Made by a program: the position numbers and the translations under genes
Shown here: piece by piece, positions 44,424-52,841 of the stretch
Position numbering within the stretch: the stretch's first letter is position 1
Layout: every line of letters begins with the position of its first letter
The notes under the pieces: model-generated
The model's input: only the letters and a program-made list of their open reading frames with translations
Database searches by the model: none
Told to the model about the DNA's origin: nothing
Source: Streptomyces sp. NBC_00425
Lineage (GTDB): Bacteria; Actinomycetota; Actinomycetes; Streptomycetales; Streptomycetaceae
Direction of reading: 5' to 3'
NCBI RefSeq assembly: GCF_036030735.1
Contig: NZ_CP107928.1
Coordinates: 8,494,001-8,558,000 of the forward strand
DNA: 64,000 bases

Positions 44424-44618
44424 ATGAAGAAGCGCAGCATGCTCGCCATCGCCTCCCTCGCCACCGGCTTCGTCGTCGCGGCGATCAGCCCCTCGCACGG
44501 CCTGGCCGCCGACGACCTCGACGGACTGAACGTCAAAGACACGCTCAGCACGCTCGACCAGACCGTCTCCAGCGACAGCTTCGCCGTGGACGACAACGCC
44601 CTCGGCCAGGCCGACTGA
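44424..44618 (+). CDS. Small secreted peptide precursor
   Basis: 64 residues: a basic start (MKKRSMLAIASLATG), a hydrophobic core and a likely cleavage around SHGLA, leaving a mature acidic peptide of about 35 residues (ADDLDGLNVKDTLSTLDQTV...). I do not recognise the family. It resembles other small Streptomyces exported peptides of unknown role and has no Cys, so no disulphides. No good ribosome site precedes the ATG. It is divergent from the ADP-ribosylglycohydrolase. Confidence 0.6.
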   Translation: MKKRSMLAIASLATGFVVAAISPSHGLAADDLDGLNVKDTLSTLDQTVSSDSFAVDDNALGQAD

Positions 44619-44761
44619 CGGACCGCCCCCGAGGCCACGACGCCGGCGTCCCACCGCGAGGGGCGCCGGCGTCGGCGCGTTCGCGCGCTCTCAACGCGAA
44701 CTGGTTTCCGTGGCAGGGTGGAGCGGGCAAGCCACAGGGGGCCAACAGAAGAGGGGGAACC

Positions 44762-45805
44762 GTGACCGTCGTCTGGATCAACGGCGCGTTCGGTGCGGGA
44801 AAGACGACCACCGCACGGGAACTGATCGACCTGATCCCGAACAGCACGCTCTTCGACCCCGAGGTCGTCGGCGCGGCGCTCCCGCACCTGCTGCCGCCCA
44901 AGCGCCTCGCCGAGGTCGGCGACTTTCAGGACCTGCCGGTCTGGCGACGACTCGTGATCGACACGGCGGCCGCGCTCCTCGCCGACCTGGGCGGCACCCT
45001 CGTCGTCCCCATGACGTTGCTGCGGCAGGAGTACCGCGACGAGATCTTCGGCGGACTCGCGGCCCGCCGCATCGCCGTCCGGCACGTGCTCCTCGCTCCG
45101 GCGGAAACGATCCTGCGCGAGCGCATAGCCGGCCGGGAGATCCCGGTGGACCTCCCCGACGGCGAGATACGGGTCCGGCAGTGGTCGTACGACCACATCG
45201 AGCCCTACCGCGCCGCCCTCGCGTCCTGGCTCACCGCCGACGCCCACCTCGTGGACAACGGCGCTCTCACCCCGAACGAGACCGCCGTCCGGATCGCCGA
45301 GGCCGTCGGCAGCGGCGCGGCGTCCGCGTGCGACATCGTGCAGACCCCCGAGCCCACCGCCGAGACGTTGGCGGCAGGGGTGCTCCTCTTCGACGATCAG
45401 GACCGGGTGCTGCTCGTCGACCCGACCTACAAGCCCGGCTGGGAGTTTCCCGGCGGTGTGGTGGAACCCGGCGAGGCGCCCGCGCGCGCGGGCATCCGCG
45501 AGGTCGAGGAGGAGACCGGGATCCGCCTGGCGGACGTGCCCCGGCTGCTCGTCGTCGACTGGGAGCGGCCCGCACCGCCGCGCTACGGGGGCCTGCGTCT
45601 CCTCTTCGACGGCGGCCGACTCGACGCCGCCGCAGTCGAAGGGCTGTTGCTGCCCGGCCCCGAGCTGCGGGCCTGGCGCTTCGTGACGGAGGAGGAGGCG
45701 GCCGACCTGCTGCCGCCGGTCCGCTACGAGCGGCTGCGCTGGGCGCTGCGGGCCCGTGAGCGCGGGGCCGCGCTCTACCTCGAAGCCGGCGTTCCGCAGG
45801 GGTGA
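44762..45805 (+). CDS. P-loop kinase-like/Nudix hydrolase fusion
   Basis: 347 residues, two domains. Residues 1-185 are an AAA-type nucleotide kinase-like domain with Walker A GAFGAGKTT (8-16) and LAPAETILRERI in the lid region; it lacks an obvious complete acceptor site. Residues 200-347 are a Nudix hydrolase with the box GGVVEPGEAPARAGIREVEEETGI (about 231-254; key residues Gly, Glu, Arg-Glu, Glu-Glu, Gly). The pairing suggests one substrate is phosphorylated and another nucleoside diphosphate derivative is cleaved, or that the P-loop part senses nucleotides. GTG at 44762 with GAGGGGGAACC upstream. Confidence 0.82.
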   Translation: MTVVWINGAFGAGKTTTARELIDLIPNSTLFDPEVVGAALPHLLPPKRLAEVGDFQDLPVWRRLVIDTAAALLADLGGTLVVPMTLLRQEYRDEIFGGLAARRIAVRHVLLAPAETILRERIAGREIPVDLPDGEIRVRQWSYDHIEPYRAALASWLTADAHLVDNGALTPNETAVRIAEAVGSGAASACDIVQTPEPTAETLAAGVLLFDDQDRVLLVDPTYKPGWEFPGGVVEPGEAPARAGIREVEEETGIRLADVPRLLVVDWERPAPPRYGGLRLLFDGGRLDAAAVEGLLLPGPELRAWRFVTEEEAADLLPPVRYERLRWALRARERGAALYLEAGVPQG

Positions 45806-46109
45806 GCACGGCGGTCGGGCAACGACGCGCCGCACGGCCCCCAACAGGAACAACCACCCGCCCCCCCCGCCCGGCGTGACCACCCGACCCTCCCGCCCGA
45901 TGTGGCCTCCCGGCCTCCCGCGCGACGTGCCCTCCCGGCCGAAGGGACCTGGCCTCCGCCCGAAACGGCCTTCCCGTCACGTGGGCTGCCCGAGGCGAAC
46001 CTCCGCGAGAAACGGCCTTCCGGCCTCCGGTCGGGCACCGACCCGCACGCCTCCGCAGGCAGATCGCGGGCTTCCCACGCCCCCCGTGGGTTTGCGTACC
46101 CGGCGCGGC
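45806..46109. other. 304-bp spacer, no gene seen
   Basis: C-rich sequence with recurring cctcccgg-type and aacggccttcc-type words but no convincing coding frame, ribosome site or strong hairpin. It separates the convergent Nudix and peptidase genes. Confidence 0.5.
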
Positions 46110-47465
46110 TCAGCCGGCCGCGTAGTGGCGCAGGAACAGGGCCTCCGCCACCGACAGCCGCTCCAGCTCCTGCGGGGACACGCTCTCGTCGACCGCGTGG
46201 ATCTGCGCCTCGGGCTCACTCAGGCCGATGAGCAGGATCTCCGCCCGCGGATAGAGACCCGCGAGGGTGTTGCACAGCGGAATGGAGCCGCCCTGGCCCG
46301 CGTACTGCATCTCCTGGCCCGGGTAGGCGACGGCCATCGCCTCGGCCATCGCCGCGTACGCCGGGCTGGTGGTGTCGGCGCTGAACGCCTGGCCCTGGCC
46401 GATCTGTTCGGTGCTCACCCGCGCGCCCCACGGGGTGTGCGCCTCCAGGTGGGCCTGGAGCAGCTTCGTGGCCTCGGCGGCGTCCACGCCCGGCGGCACG
46501 CGCAGGCTGATCAGCGCGCGGGCGCTGGCCTGGACGGACGGGGTGGCCCCGACGACCGGCGGGCAGTCGATGCCGAGGACCGTCACGGCGGGACGGGCCC
46601 AGATGCGGTCGGCGACCGTGCCGGAACCGATCAGGCCGACGCCGTCCAGCACCTTGGCGTCCTGGCGGAACTGCGCCTCGTCGTACTGCAGGCCCTCCCA
46701 CCGAGAGTCGTCGGTGAGGCCGTCGACCGTCGTCGAGCCGTCCTCGGCGCGCAGCGAGTCCAGGACGCGGATCAGCGCGCCCAGCGCGTCGGGGGCCGCG
46801 CCGCCGAACTGACCGGAGTGCAGATTGCCCTCGAGGGTGTCGACCCGCACCCGCAGCATGGTCATGCCGCGCAGGGTGGAGGTGACCGTCGGCAGGCCGA
46901 CGCGGAAGTTGCCCGCGTCGCCGATGACGATCGCGTCGGCCGTCAGCAGGTCGGGGTGCTCCTCCGCGTACCGCTCCAGGCCGCCGGTGCCCTGCTCCTC
47001 GGAGCCCTCGACGATCACCTTGACGGTGACCGGCACGCCGCCGTTCGCCTTCAGAGCGCGCAGCGCGAGCAGGTGCATGATCACGCCGCCCTTGCAGTCG
47101 GCGCTGCCGCGGCCGTACCAGCGGCCGTCGCGTTCGGTCAGCTCGAAGGGCGGGCTGGTCCAGGCGGCCTCGTCCAGCGGCGGCTGCACGTCGTAGTGGG
47201 CGTACAGAAGGACGGTCCTGGCGCCGGCCGGGCCGGGCAGGCAGCCGTAGACCGACTGGGTGCCGTCGGGAGTGTCGAGGACGGCCACGTCCTCGAAGCC
47301 CTCGGCCCGCAGGGCCGCCGAGATCCAGTCCACGGCGGCCTCGCTCTCGCTCCTCGGGAACTGGTCGAAGTCCGCCACCGACGCGAAGGCCACCAGTTCG
47401 GTGAGCTCCGCCCGCGCCCTGGGCATCAGCGAGGCGACGGTTTCGGCGACCGGATTCGACGACAT
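46110..47465 (-). CDS. M20-family dipeptidase
   Basis: 451 residues, peptidase M20. Zinc ligands and catalytic residues are visible: LLYAHYDVQPP (His, Asp), RGSADCKGGVIMHLLAL (bridging Asp), VIVEGSEEQGTGGL (catalytic Glu-Glu), IVIGDAGNF (metal Asp) and the dimerisation domain around GNLHSGQFGGAAPDALGAL. The last ligand His is in QIHAVDESV. It cleaves dipeptides or N-acyl amino acids. No signal peptide. ATG at 47465 with AAGGAG 8 nt upstream. It is divergent from the geranylgeranyl-reductase-type gene. Confidence 0.88.
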   Translation of the reverse strand: MSSNPVAETVASLMPRARAELTELVAFASVADFDQFPRSESEAAVDWISAALRAEGFEDVAVLDTPDGTQSVYGCLPGPAGARTVLLYAHYDVQPPLDEAAWTSPPFELTERDGRWYGRGSADCKGGVIMHLLALRALKANGGVPVTVKVIVEGSEEQGTGGLERYAEEHPDLLTADAIVIGDAGNFRVGLPTVTSTLRGMTMLRVRVDTLEGNLHSGQFGGAAPDALGALIRVLDSLRAEDGSTTVDGLTDDSRWEGLQYDEAQFRQDAKVLDGVGLIGSGTVADRIWARPAVTVLGIDCPPVVGATPSVQASARALISLRVPPGVDAAEATKLLQAHLEAHTPWGARVSTEQIGQGQAFSADTTSPAYAAMAEAMAVAYPGQEMQYAGQGGSIPLCNTLAGLYPRAEILLIGLSEPEAQIHAVDESVSPQELERLSVAEALFLRHYAAG

Positions 47466-47668
47466 GGGCACGCTCCTTGTGGGTGCGACGTTGTACAGGG
47501 TGGCACTGGTCCGTCCGAGGGACCGTGCGAGCGTACGCGCCTGCCGGGTGGGGGCGCGCACGCCGCCGATCCTGCCACAGCGGACCGTCATCGGACCGTG
47601 ACGATCTCCGCCGTAGGATGCGGGGAGACAGGTGCGGCAAGCGGCTTGATCGGGAGCAGTAGACCATC

Positions 47669-48946
47669 GTGAGCAGCCAGAACTCTTCGGCGGACGACGA
47701 GAACTCTTCGGCGGACGACGCCCGGCAGGTGTGGGACGTCGTGGTCGTGGGCGCGGGACCCGCGGGGGCCTCGGCCGCCTACGCGGCCGCGGTCACGGGA
47801 CGGCGCGTGCTGTTGCTGGAGAAGGCGGAACTGCCCCGCTACAAGACGTGCGGCGGCGGCATCATCGGCCCCTCCCGGGACGCGCTGCCGCCCGGGTTCG
47901 AGTTGCCCTTCCGCGACCGCGTGCACGCGGTGACGTTCTCGAACAACGGGCGCTTCACCCGGACGCGCCGCTCCCGGCAGATGCTGTTCGGGCTGATCAA
48001 CCGGCCCGAGTTCGACCAGCAGCTGGTCGAGCACGCCCAGAAGGCGGGCGCCGAGCTGCGCACCGGCGTGACCGTGCAGCGCGTGGAGCAGCACGGCTCG
48101 GCGGTGCCGGACCGGCGCTCCGTCGCCGTCGTCCTGCAGGGCGGCGAGACGCTGCTGGCGCGCGCGGTGGTCGGGGCGGACGGCAGTGCGAGCCGGATAG
48201 GAGCACACGTCGGGGTCAAGCTCGACCAGGTCGACCTCGGCCTGGAGGCGGAGATCCCGGTGCCGGACACGGTCGCCGAGGACTGGAAGGGCCGGGTCCT
48301 CATCGACTGGGGCCCGATGCCGGGCAGCTACGGCTGGGTGTTCCCCAAGGGGGACACGCTGACCGTCGGCGTGATCTCGGCGCGCGGCGAAGGCGCGGCC
48401 ACCAAGCGGTATCTGGAGGACTTCGTGGGGCGGCTCGGCCTCGCCGGGTTCGAGCCGAGCATCTCCTCCGGTCATCTGACCCGCTGCCGGGCGGACGACT
48501 CGCCGCTTTCGCGCGGACGGGTGCTGGTCTGCGGGGACGCGGCGGGGCTGCTCGAACCGTGGACGCGTGAGGGCATCTCCTTCGCCCTGCGCTCCGGTCG
48601 GCTCGCGGGCGAGTGGGCGGTCCGGATCGCCGAGGCGCACGACGCGGTCGACGCCCGCCGCCAGGCGCTGAACTACGCCTTCGCGGTCAAGGCGGGTCTC
48701 GGCGTGGAGATGAGCGTCGGCAAGCGGATGCTCGCCGCGTTCGAGCGCCGTCCCGGGCTCTTCCACGCGGCGCTCACCGGTTTCCGTCCGGCCTGGCGGG
48801 CGTTCACCGACATCACGCGTGGCCGGACGACGCTCGGTGAACTCGTCCGGTCCCACCCGATGGCCCAGCGGGCTCTGACCGCGATGGACCGCCGGATCGC
48901 GGCCACCGCGGAGCCGGCGCCCGCTGCCGAGGAGAGCGGTTCCTGA
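47669..48946 (+). CDS. Geranylgeranyl reductase-family flavoprotein
   Basis: 425 residues. The FAD dinucleotide motif is VVVGAGPAGASAAYAAA; the family strands KTCGGGIIGPS, ADGSASRIGAHVG and VLVCGDAAGLLEPWTREGISFALRSG (cited as CGDAAGLLEPWTREGI) are those of geranylgeranyl reductases. These reduce isoprenoid side chains such as menaquinone or phytyl groups, and in Streptomyces are often found with quinone or oxidative pathways. The first 18 residues hold an exact tandem repeat (NSSADDENSSADD). GTG start; the ribosome site is weak (GGGAGCAG at 12 nt). Confidence 0.82.
   Translation: MSSQNSSADDENSSADDARQVWDVVVVGAGPAGASAAYAAAVTGRRVLLLEKAELPRYKTCGGGIIGPSRDALPPGFELPFRDRVHAVTFSNNGRFTRTRRSRQMLFGLINRPEFDQQLVEHAQKAGAELRTGVTVQRVEQHGSAVPDRRSVAVVLQGGETLLARAVVGADGSASRIGAHVGVKLDQVDLGLEAEIPVPDTVAEDWKGRVLIDWGPMPGSYGWVFPKGDTLTVGVISARGEGAATKRYLEDFVGRLGLAGFEPSISSGHLTRCRADDSPLSRGRVLVCGDAAGLLEPWTREGISFALRSGRLAGEWAVRIAEAHDAVDARRQALNYAFAVKAGLGVEMSVGKRMLAAFERRPGLFHAALTGFRPAWRAFTDITRGRTTLGELVRSHPMAQRALTAMDRRIAATAEPAPAAEESGS
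47679..47719 (+). repeat. 21-bp direct tandem duplication
   Basis: AGAACTCTTCGGCGGACGAC begins at 47679 and again at 47700. It lies in the 5' end of the flavoprotein gene and duplicates seven residues (NSSADDE). The two copies are identical over at least 20 bp, so it is a recent event. Confidence 0.85.
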
Positions 48947-48956
48947 CGGTTCCCGT

Positions 48957-49412
48957 TCAGCGCCGGCCGGTGACGGTGATCCGGAACACCGGGTGGTCGG
49001 GAGCGATACGTCGCAGTTCGGCCTCGGAGGAGTCCGGACCCACCCCGTTGAAGAAGACGCCGACCTCGGCCTTCCAGCGCTTGAGGTAGGCGCGCAGCAG
49101 CGGTGACTTGTCGTCGTCGGCGACCTCGGCGGCCGTGAACTCCTCCACTGCTCTGCCGAGGTGGAGCTCGCCGCCGCCCGCCGCGCGCATGTTGTGCGTC
49201 CACTGGACGTGGCCGCGCGGGGCGACGAGGTATTGCTGTCCGTCCACGGTCAGCAGGTTCACCGGGGTGGTCCGCCAGGCGCCGCTCTTGCGGCCGCGGA
49301 CCGCCAGCACCCTGGACCCCCACACGCTGAGACCGCGACGGGTCAGCCAGGCCACCGCACGGTTGAAGACGTTGACGGTGAACCAGCCGGGCTTCTGCAC
49401 GTGGGTCGACAT
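48957..49412 (-). CDS. Deazaflavin (F420)-dependent nitroreductase family protein
   Basis: 151 residues, Ddn-like split-barrel. Family motifs are VLAVRGRKSGAWRTTPVNLL (phosphate-binding RGRKSG.RRT type), YLVAPRGHVQWTHNMRAAG and the C-terminal PDHPVFRITVTG. Such proteins bind F420 and reduce nitroaromatics, quinones or fatty acids, and can protect from oxidative damage. ATG at 49412 with AGGAGGCAGCAGCC upstream. Divergent from a TetR regulator, which probably controls it. Confidence 0.85.
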   Translation of the reverse strand: MSTHVQKPGWFTVNVFNRAVAWLTRRGLSVWGSRVLAVRGRKSGAWRTTPVNLLTVDGQQYLVAPRGHVQWTHNMRAAGGGELHLGRAVEEFTAAEVADDDKSPLLRAYLKRWKAEVGVFFNGVGPDSSEAELRRIAPDHPVFRITVTGRR

Positions 49413-49491
49413 GGCTGCTGCCTCCTGAGGCGGAAAGTGTGAGCACTGCTCTCGCTCGAGAAGAGTGTGCCGGAGAGCGGTGCGCCGTGGC

Positions 49492-49508
49492 AAGAGCGGT
49501 GTTCTCTT
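49492..49508. promoter_or_regulatory. Possible TetR operator between nitroreductase and TetR genes
   Basis: AAGAG-N7-CTCTT (49492-49508) is a 5-7-5 inverted repeat. GAGCGGTG also occurs twice nearby as a direct repeat. Both are modest signals. Confidence 0.3.
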
Positions 49509-49565
49509 TTTTGTGCGCCGCTCACGGCTGTGTGCACCGCTCCGGTTCCGTGGGACACTGCAGAC

Positions 49566-50258
49566 ATGAGCAGCAACACCGTTCGAGGCGCACGGGCCCG
49601 GGCCAGGATCGAAGTCACGGCCGCCATCAAGGAGGAGGCCCGCAGACAGCTGGCGTCCGAGGGCGCGGCCAAGCTCTCGCTTCGCGCTGTGGCCCGTGAA
49701 CTCGGCATGGTCTCCTCGGCGCTCTACCGGTACTTCCCGAGCCGCGACGATCTGCTCACCGCGCTCATCATCGACGCCTACGACTCCCTGGGCGAGAGCG
49801 CGGAGGCCGCGCACACGGCCGTCGCGGGTGCCGAGCCCCTGGAGCGCTGGATCGCGGTCGGCGAAGCGGTGCGCGCCTGGGCGCTGGCGCATCCGCACGA
49901 GTACGCGCTGATCTACGGCTCGCCCGTGCCCGGCTACAGCGCCCCGCAGAGCACCGTCCCCGCTGCCGCCCGGGTCGGCCGCCTCCTCATCGGCATCGTG
50001 CGCGACGCGCGCCGCGAGGACCGGCTGGACGTACCGCTCCTGACGGACGACCTGGTCCCCGAGGCGGTCCGGATGGCGACGGACCTCGCGCCCGACCTCC
50101 CGCCGGGAGCGGTCACCGCCCTCGTCGCGTCCTGGGCCCAGCTGTACGGGCTGGTCGGGTTCGAGCTCTTCGGGCAGTTCCACCGCGTCGTGGAGGAACG
50201 CGAGCCGTTCTTCCGGTACGCGGTGGCCCGCCTGGCCCGCGAGGTGGGCCTGCGCTAG
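49566..50258 (+). CDS. TetR-family regulator
   Basis: 230 residues. HTH: ARIEVTAAIKEEARRQLASEGAAKLSLRAVARELGMVSSALYRYFPSRDDLLTALIIDAYD (in parts: LSLRAVARELGMVSSALYRYF). The C-terminal domain is of the WHG/TetR_C_13 type with AWALAHPHEYALIYGSPVPGYSAP (HPHEYALIYGSPVPGY), a motif found in Streptomyces regulators adjacent to F420-dependent reductases. ATG at 49566. Probably controls itself and the divergent nitroreductase in response to an aromatic or quinone ligand. Confidence 0.85.
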   Translation: MSSNTVRGARARARIEVTAAIKEEARRQLASEGAAKLSLRAVARELGMVSSALYRYFPSRDDLLTALIIDAYDSLGESAEAAHTAVAGAEPLERWIAVGEAVRAWALAHPHEYALIYGSPVPGYSAPQSTVPAAARVGRLLIGIVRDARREDRLDVPLLTDDLVPEAVRMATDLAPDLPPGAVTALVASWAQLYGLVGFELFGQFHRVVEEREPFFRYAVARLAREVGLR

Positions 50259-50565
50259 ACCGATCCCGCCGACCCCGCCGACCGGTCAGTCTCCGGTGGC
50301 TCAGCTCTCACGGCTTCGACGGCTTCGATGCCCCGGCCCGGCCCGGCCCGGCCCGCCCGGCCCGGCCCGCCCGCCCCGCGGACGCCCGGGCGCTTCGGTG
50401 TCGGAACCGCCACGGTGTGCGTGCCGCCCGCCTCCCCCTCGTCTCCCGCCGCCGCCCCTCGCCTCCTGTCCGCAACCGTCGCCCAGCCGTACTTCCGGGG
50501 GAGTACGGCCGGTCACCTCGCCCGGCGGACGTCGGGCGAGCGCGGTCGCGTCTAGCGTGGCGGGC
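50259..50565. other. 307-bp spacer with CCCGG microsatellite
   Basis: Between 50331 and 50380 the pentamer cggcc/cccgg is repeated about eight times with small interruptions. No gene is seen. TCTAGCGT (50550-50557) may be part of the promoter of the histidine kinase gene. Confidence 0.5.
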
Positions 50566-51849
50566 ATGGACGCAGAGCAGGTGGGCGGGCGCGTCGGCCC
50601 GCAGCGACGGGGCGGGCGCTCGCGTGTGCTGTCACCGTGGCTGCGCCGCTGGAGGGAGCGGTGGGCCGGGCGACCGGGCGACACGGAGCCCGGCCCCGCC
50701 GGCCTGCCGTGGACTTCGACTGTGCTGATCACCGTGGTCGTGCTCGTGGGCTCGACCTTCGCGGCCCACGCGCAGGAAGGGGAGCGGGCCTCCCTCGACG
50801 TCTTCGCGCGTGTGCTGCTGGTGGTCGCCTCGGGGCTCCTGCTGTGGCGCCTGCGGCACCCCGTGGTCGTCGTGTTCGGCGCCTCGGCGGTCGCCGCGCT
50901 CTATCTCGGCGCGGGCTACCCCTACGGCCCGGTGTTCCTGACCGTGGCGGTGGCCTGCTTCGCCGCCGTCGTCCGCGGGCACCGCCGGGCTGCCTGGACG
51001 GCCCTGGGCCTGCTGTGGGCCGTCCATCTGCTGGTCGCGCACTGGTGGTACCGGTGGCTGCCGCCCGCCGGCGACGATCCGGCGCCGTTCGGGCAGGAGC
51101 TCGTCGTCGCCGGATGGGTCCTGGCCGTCGTGGCGCTCGCGGAGCTGGTCCGCAGCCGGCGTGAGCAGTGGGCCCGTGACCGGGCCGAACGCGCCCAGGC
51201 GGCCCGGCGGCGCGCCGGGGAGGAGCGGCTGCGCATCGCGCGCGAACTGCACGACGTCCTCGCGCACAGCCTCTCGGTGATCAACGTGCAGGCGGGCGTG
51301 GGCCTCGCGCTCCTGGACTCCGACCCCGAGCAGGCGCGCACCGCGCTCGGCGCCATCAAGTCCGCCAGCAAGGAGGCGCTGGGGGAGGTGCGCCAGGTGC
51401 TGGACACCCTCCGTGCGCCGGGGGACGCGCCGCGAGCCCCCGCACCCGGCCTGGACCGGCTGCCCGAACTGGTGGAACAGGCCGCGCGTGCCGGCCTCGC
51501 GGTCGACGTGAGCGGACGGCCGCCGCGGCTGTCGCCGCACACGGACCTCGCCGCCTTCCGCATCGTCCAGGAGGCCCTGACCAACGTCGTACGCCACTCC
51601 GGCTCGCGTCACGCGCGCGTGCGGCTCGACGTGAGCGGCACGACGCTGCGGCTGTGGATCGACGACGACGGACCGGCGACCGGCGCCGACGCGGGCGGCA
51701 GCGGCAACGGTCTCGCCGGAATGCGGGAGCGGGCCGCGGCGCTGGGTGGCACGATCGAGGCGGGGCCACGGCCCGGGGGAGGTTTCCGGGTGCTGGCCGT
51801 GCTGCCCGCGACGTCCGGGGAGGACCAGGGAGCGAGGGAGGACCGGTGA
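50566..51849 (+). CDS. NarL-class sensor histidine kinase
   Basis: 427 residues. A cytosolic start is followed by about five membrane helices (about 50-200) and then the HisKA_3 dimerisation helix ERLRIARELHDVLAHSLSVINVQ with the phosphorylated His in ELHDVLAHS. The ATP-binding domain follows: VVRHSG (N box), DDDGPATG (G1) and GNGLAGMRERAAALGG (G2). GTG of the response regulator overlaps its stop. Ligand unknown; the helices lack a large extracellular domain, so a membrane- or drug-sensing role is typical. ATG at 50566. Confidence 0.87.
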   Translation: MDAEQVGGRVGPQRRGGRSRVLSPWLRRWRERWAGRPGDTEPGPAGLPWTSTVLITVVVLVGSTFAAHAQEGERASLDVFARVLLVVASGLLLWRLRHPVVVVFGASAVAALYLGAGYPYGPVFLTVAVACFAAVVRGHRRAAWTALGLLWAVHLLVAHWWYRWLPPAGDDPAPFGQELVVAGWVLAVVALAELVRSRREQWARDRAERAQAARRRAGEERLRIARELHDVLAHSLSVINVQAGVGLALLDSDPEQARTALGAIKSASKEALGEVRQVLDTLRAPGDAPRAPAPGLDRLPELVEQAARAGLAVDVSGRPPRLSPHTDLAAFRIVQEALTNVVRHSGSRHARVRLDVSGTTLRLWIDDDGPATGADAGGSGNGLAGMRERAAALGGTIEAGPRPGGGFRVLAVLPATSGEDQGAREDR

Positions 51850-52511
51850 TCCGCGTACTGCTCGCCGACGACCAGGCGCTGGTCCGGGCGGGATTCCGGG
51901 CGCTGCTCGACGCGCAGCCCGACATCGAGGTCGCCGGGGAAGCCGCGGACGGGCAGGAGGCCGTGCGCGCCGTGCGGCAACTGCGGCCCGACGTCGTCCT
52001 GATGGACATCCGGATGCCCCTCCTGGACGGCCTGGCCGCCACCCGCCGGATCACCGACGACGAGACCCTCGCCCAGGTCAGGGTGGTCATGCTCACCACC
52101 TTCGAACTCGACGAGTACGTGTTCGAGGCGATCCGCTCCGGTGCCTCCGGCTTCCTGGTCAAGGACACCGAGCCGGACGAACTGCTGCGTGCCGTACGGG
52201 CGGTGGTCGCCGGCGACGCGCTGCTCTCGCCGGGAGTGACGCGCCGGCTCATCGCCGAGTTCGCCGCCCGCTCCAAGGCCCCCGCCTCGGACGACGCGCT
52301 GAGCCGGCTCACCGAGCGGGAGCGGGAGGTGATGGCGCTCGTGGGCATCGGTCTGTCCAACGAGGAGATCGCCCGCCGGCTGGTCGTCAGCCCGCTCACC
52401 GCCAAGACGCACGTCAGCCGCACGATGGTGAAGCTGGGCGTCCGTGACCGGGCCCAACTGGTCGTGCTCGCCTACGAGTCGGGGCTGGTCCGGCCGGGCT
52501 GGCTGGGCTGA
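51846..52511 (+). CDS. NarL-class response regulator
   Basis: 221 residues. The receiver domain has DD of LLADDQALVRAGF, the phospho-Asp in VLMDIRMPLLDG (about Asp54), Thr of VVMLTTFE and Lys of FLVKDTEPDEL. The C-terminal LuxR-type HTH is LTEREREVMALVGIGLSNEEIARRLVVSPLTAKTHVSRTMVKLGVRDR (cited as EREVMALVGIGLSNEEIARR). The GTG overlaps the kinase stop (GTGA), so both are translated together. Its 3' end overlaps the convergent small membrane protein gene by 40 bp. Confidence 0.9.
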   Translation: MIRVLLADDQALVRAGFRALLDAQPDIEVAGEAADGQEAVRAVRQLRPDVVLMDIRMPLLDGLAATRRITDDETLAQVRVVMLTTFELDEYVFEAIRSGASGFLVKDTEPDELLRAVRAVVAGDALLSPGVTRRLIAEFAARSKAPASDDALSRLTEREREVMALVGIGLSNEEIARRLVVSPLTAKTHVSRTMVKLGVRDRAQLVVLAYESGLVRPGWLG

Positions 52512-52756
52512 GCGCCCGGCCGGAAGCGGACCAGCACGGAGAGCACGCGGGTCGCGAACAGCACCGGGGCGAGCACCAGGGCCGCCCGCACCAGCCAGGT
52601 CTCCGCCAGGCCGGGCAGGTCGAACAGCAGCGCCGGGCCCGCGACCGCGCCGAAGACCACCGCCGAGGCGAACGCTGCGCTGACGAGCGCGTACCCGATC
52701 TCGACGGTGATCGCATCCCGCTCGGCCTGTGTGCGCCGTCCCCCGTGACCGTCCAT
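52472..52756 (-). CDS. Small two-helix membrane protein (DUF6332-like)
   Basis: 94 residues. A hydrophilic start (MDGHGGRRTQAERDAITVEIGYA) precedes two membrane helices (ALVSAAFASAVVFGAVAGPALLF and LVRAALVLAPVLFATRVLSVL) and a Pro/Ser tail (QPSQPGRTSPDS). I believe it is a DUF6332-type protein, common in Streptomyces and of unknown function. It overlaps the response regulator 3' end. A GTG at 52771 is also in frame. Confidence 0.6.
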   Translation of the reverse strand: MDGHGGRRTQAERDAITVEIGYALVSAAFASAVVFGAVAGPALLFDLPGLAETWLVRAALVLAPVLFATRVLSVLVRFRPGAQPSQPGRTSPDS

Positions 52757-52841
52757 GGGAGTGAGTGTCACAGCCGGACGCCCGGCGGGGCAATCGGCCC
52801 CGCCGGGCGTCCGGTGCGGAGGGCGCTCCGGGCGCTCCGGG

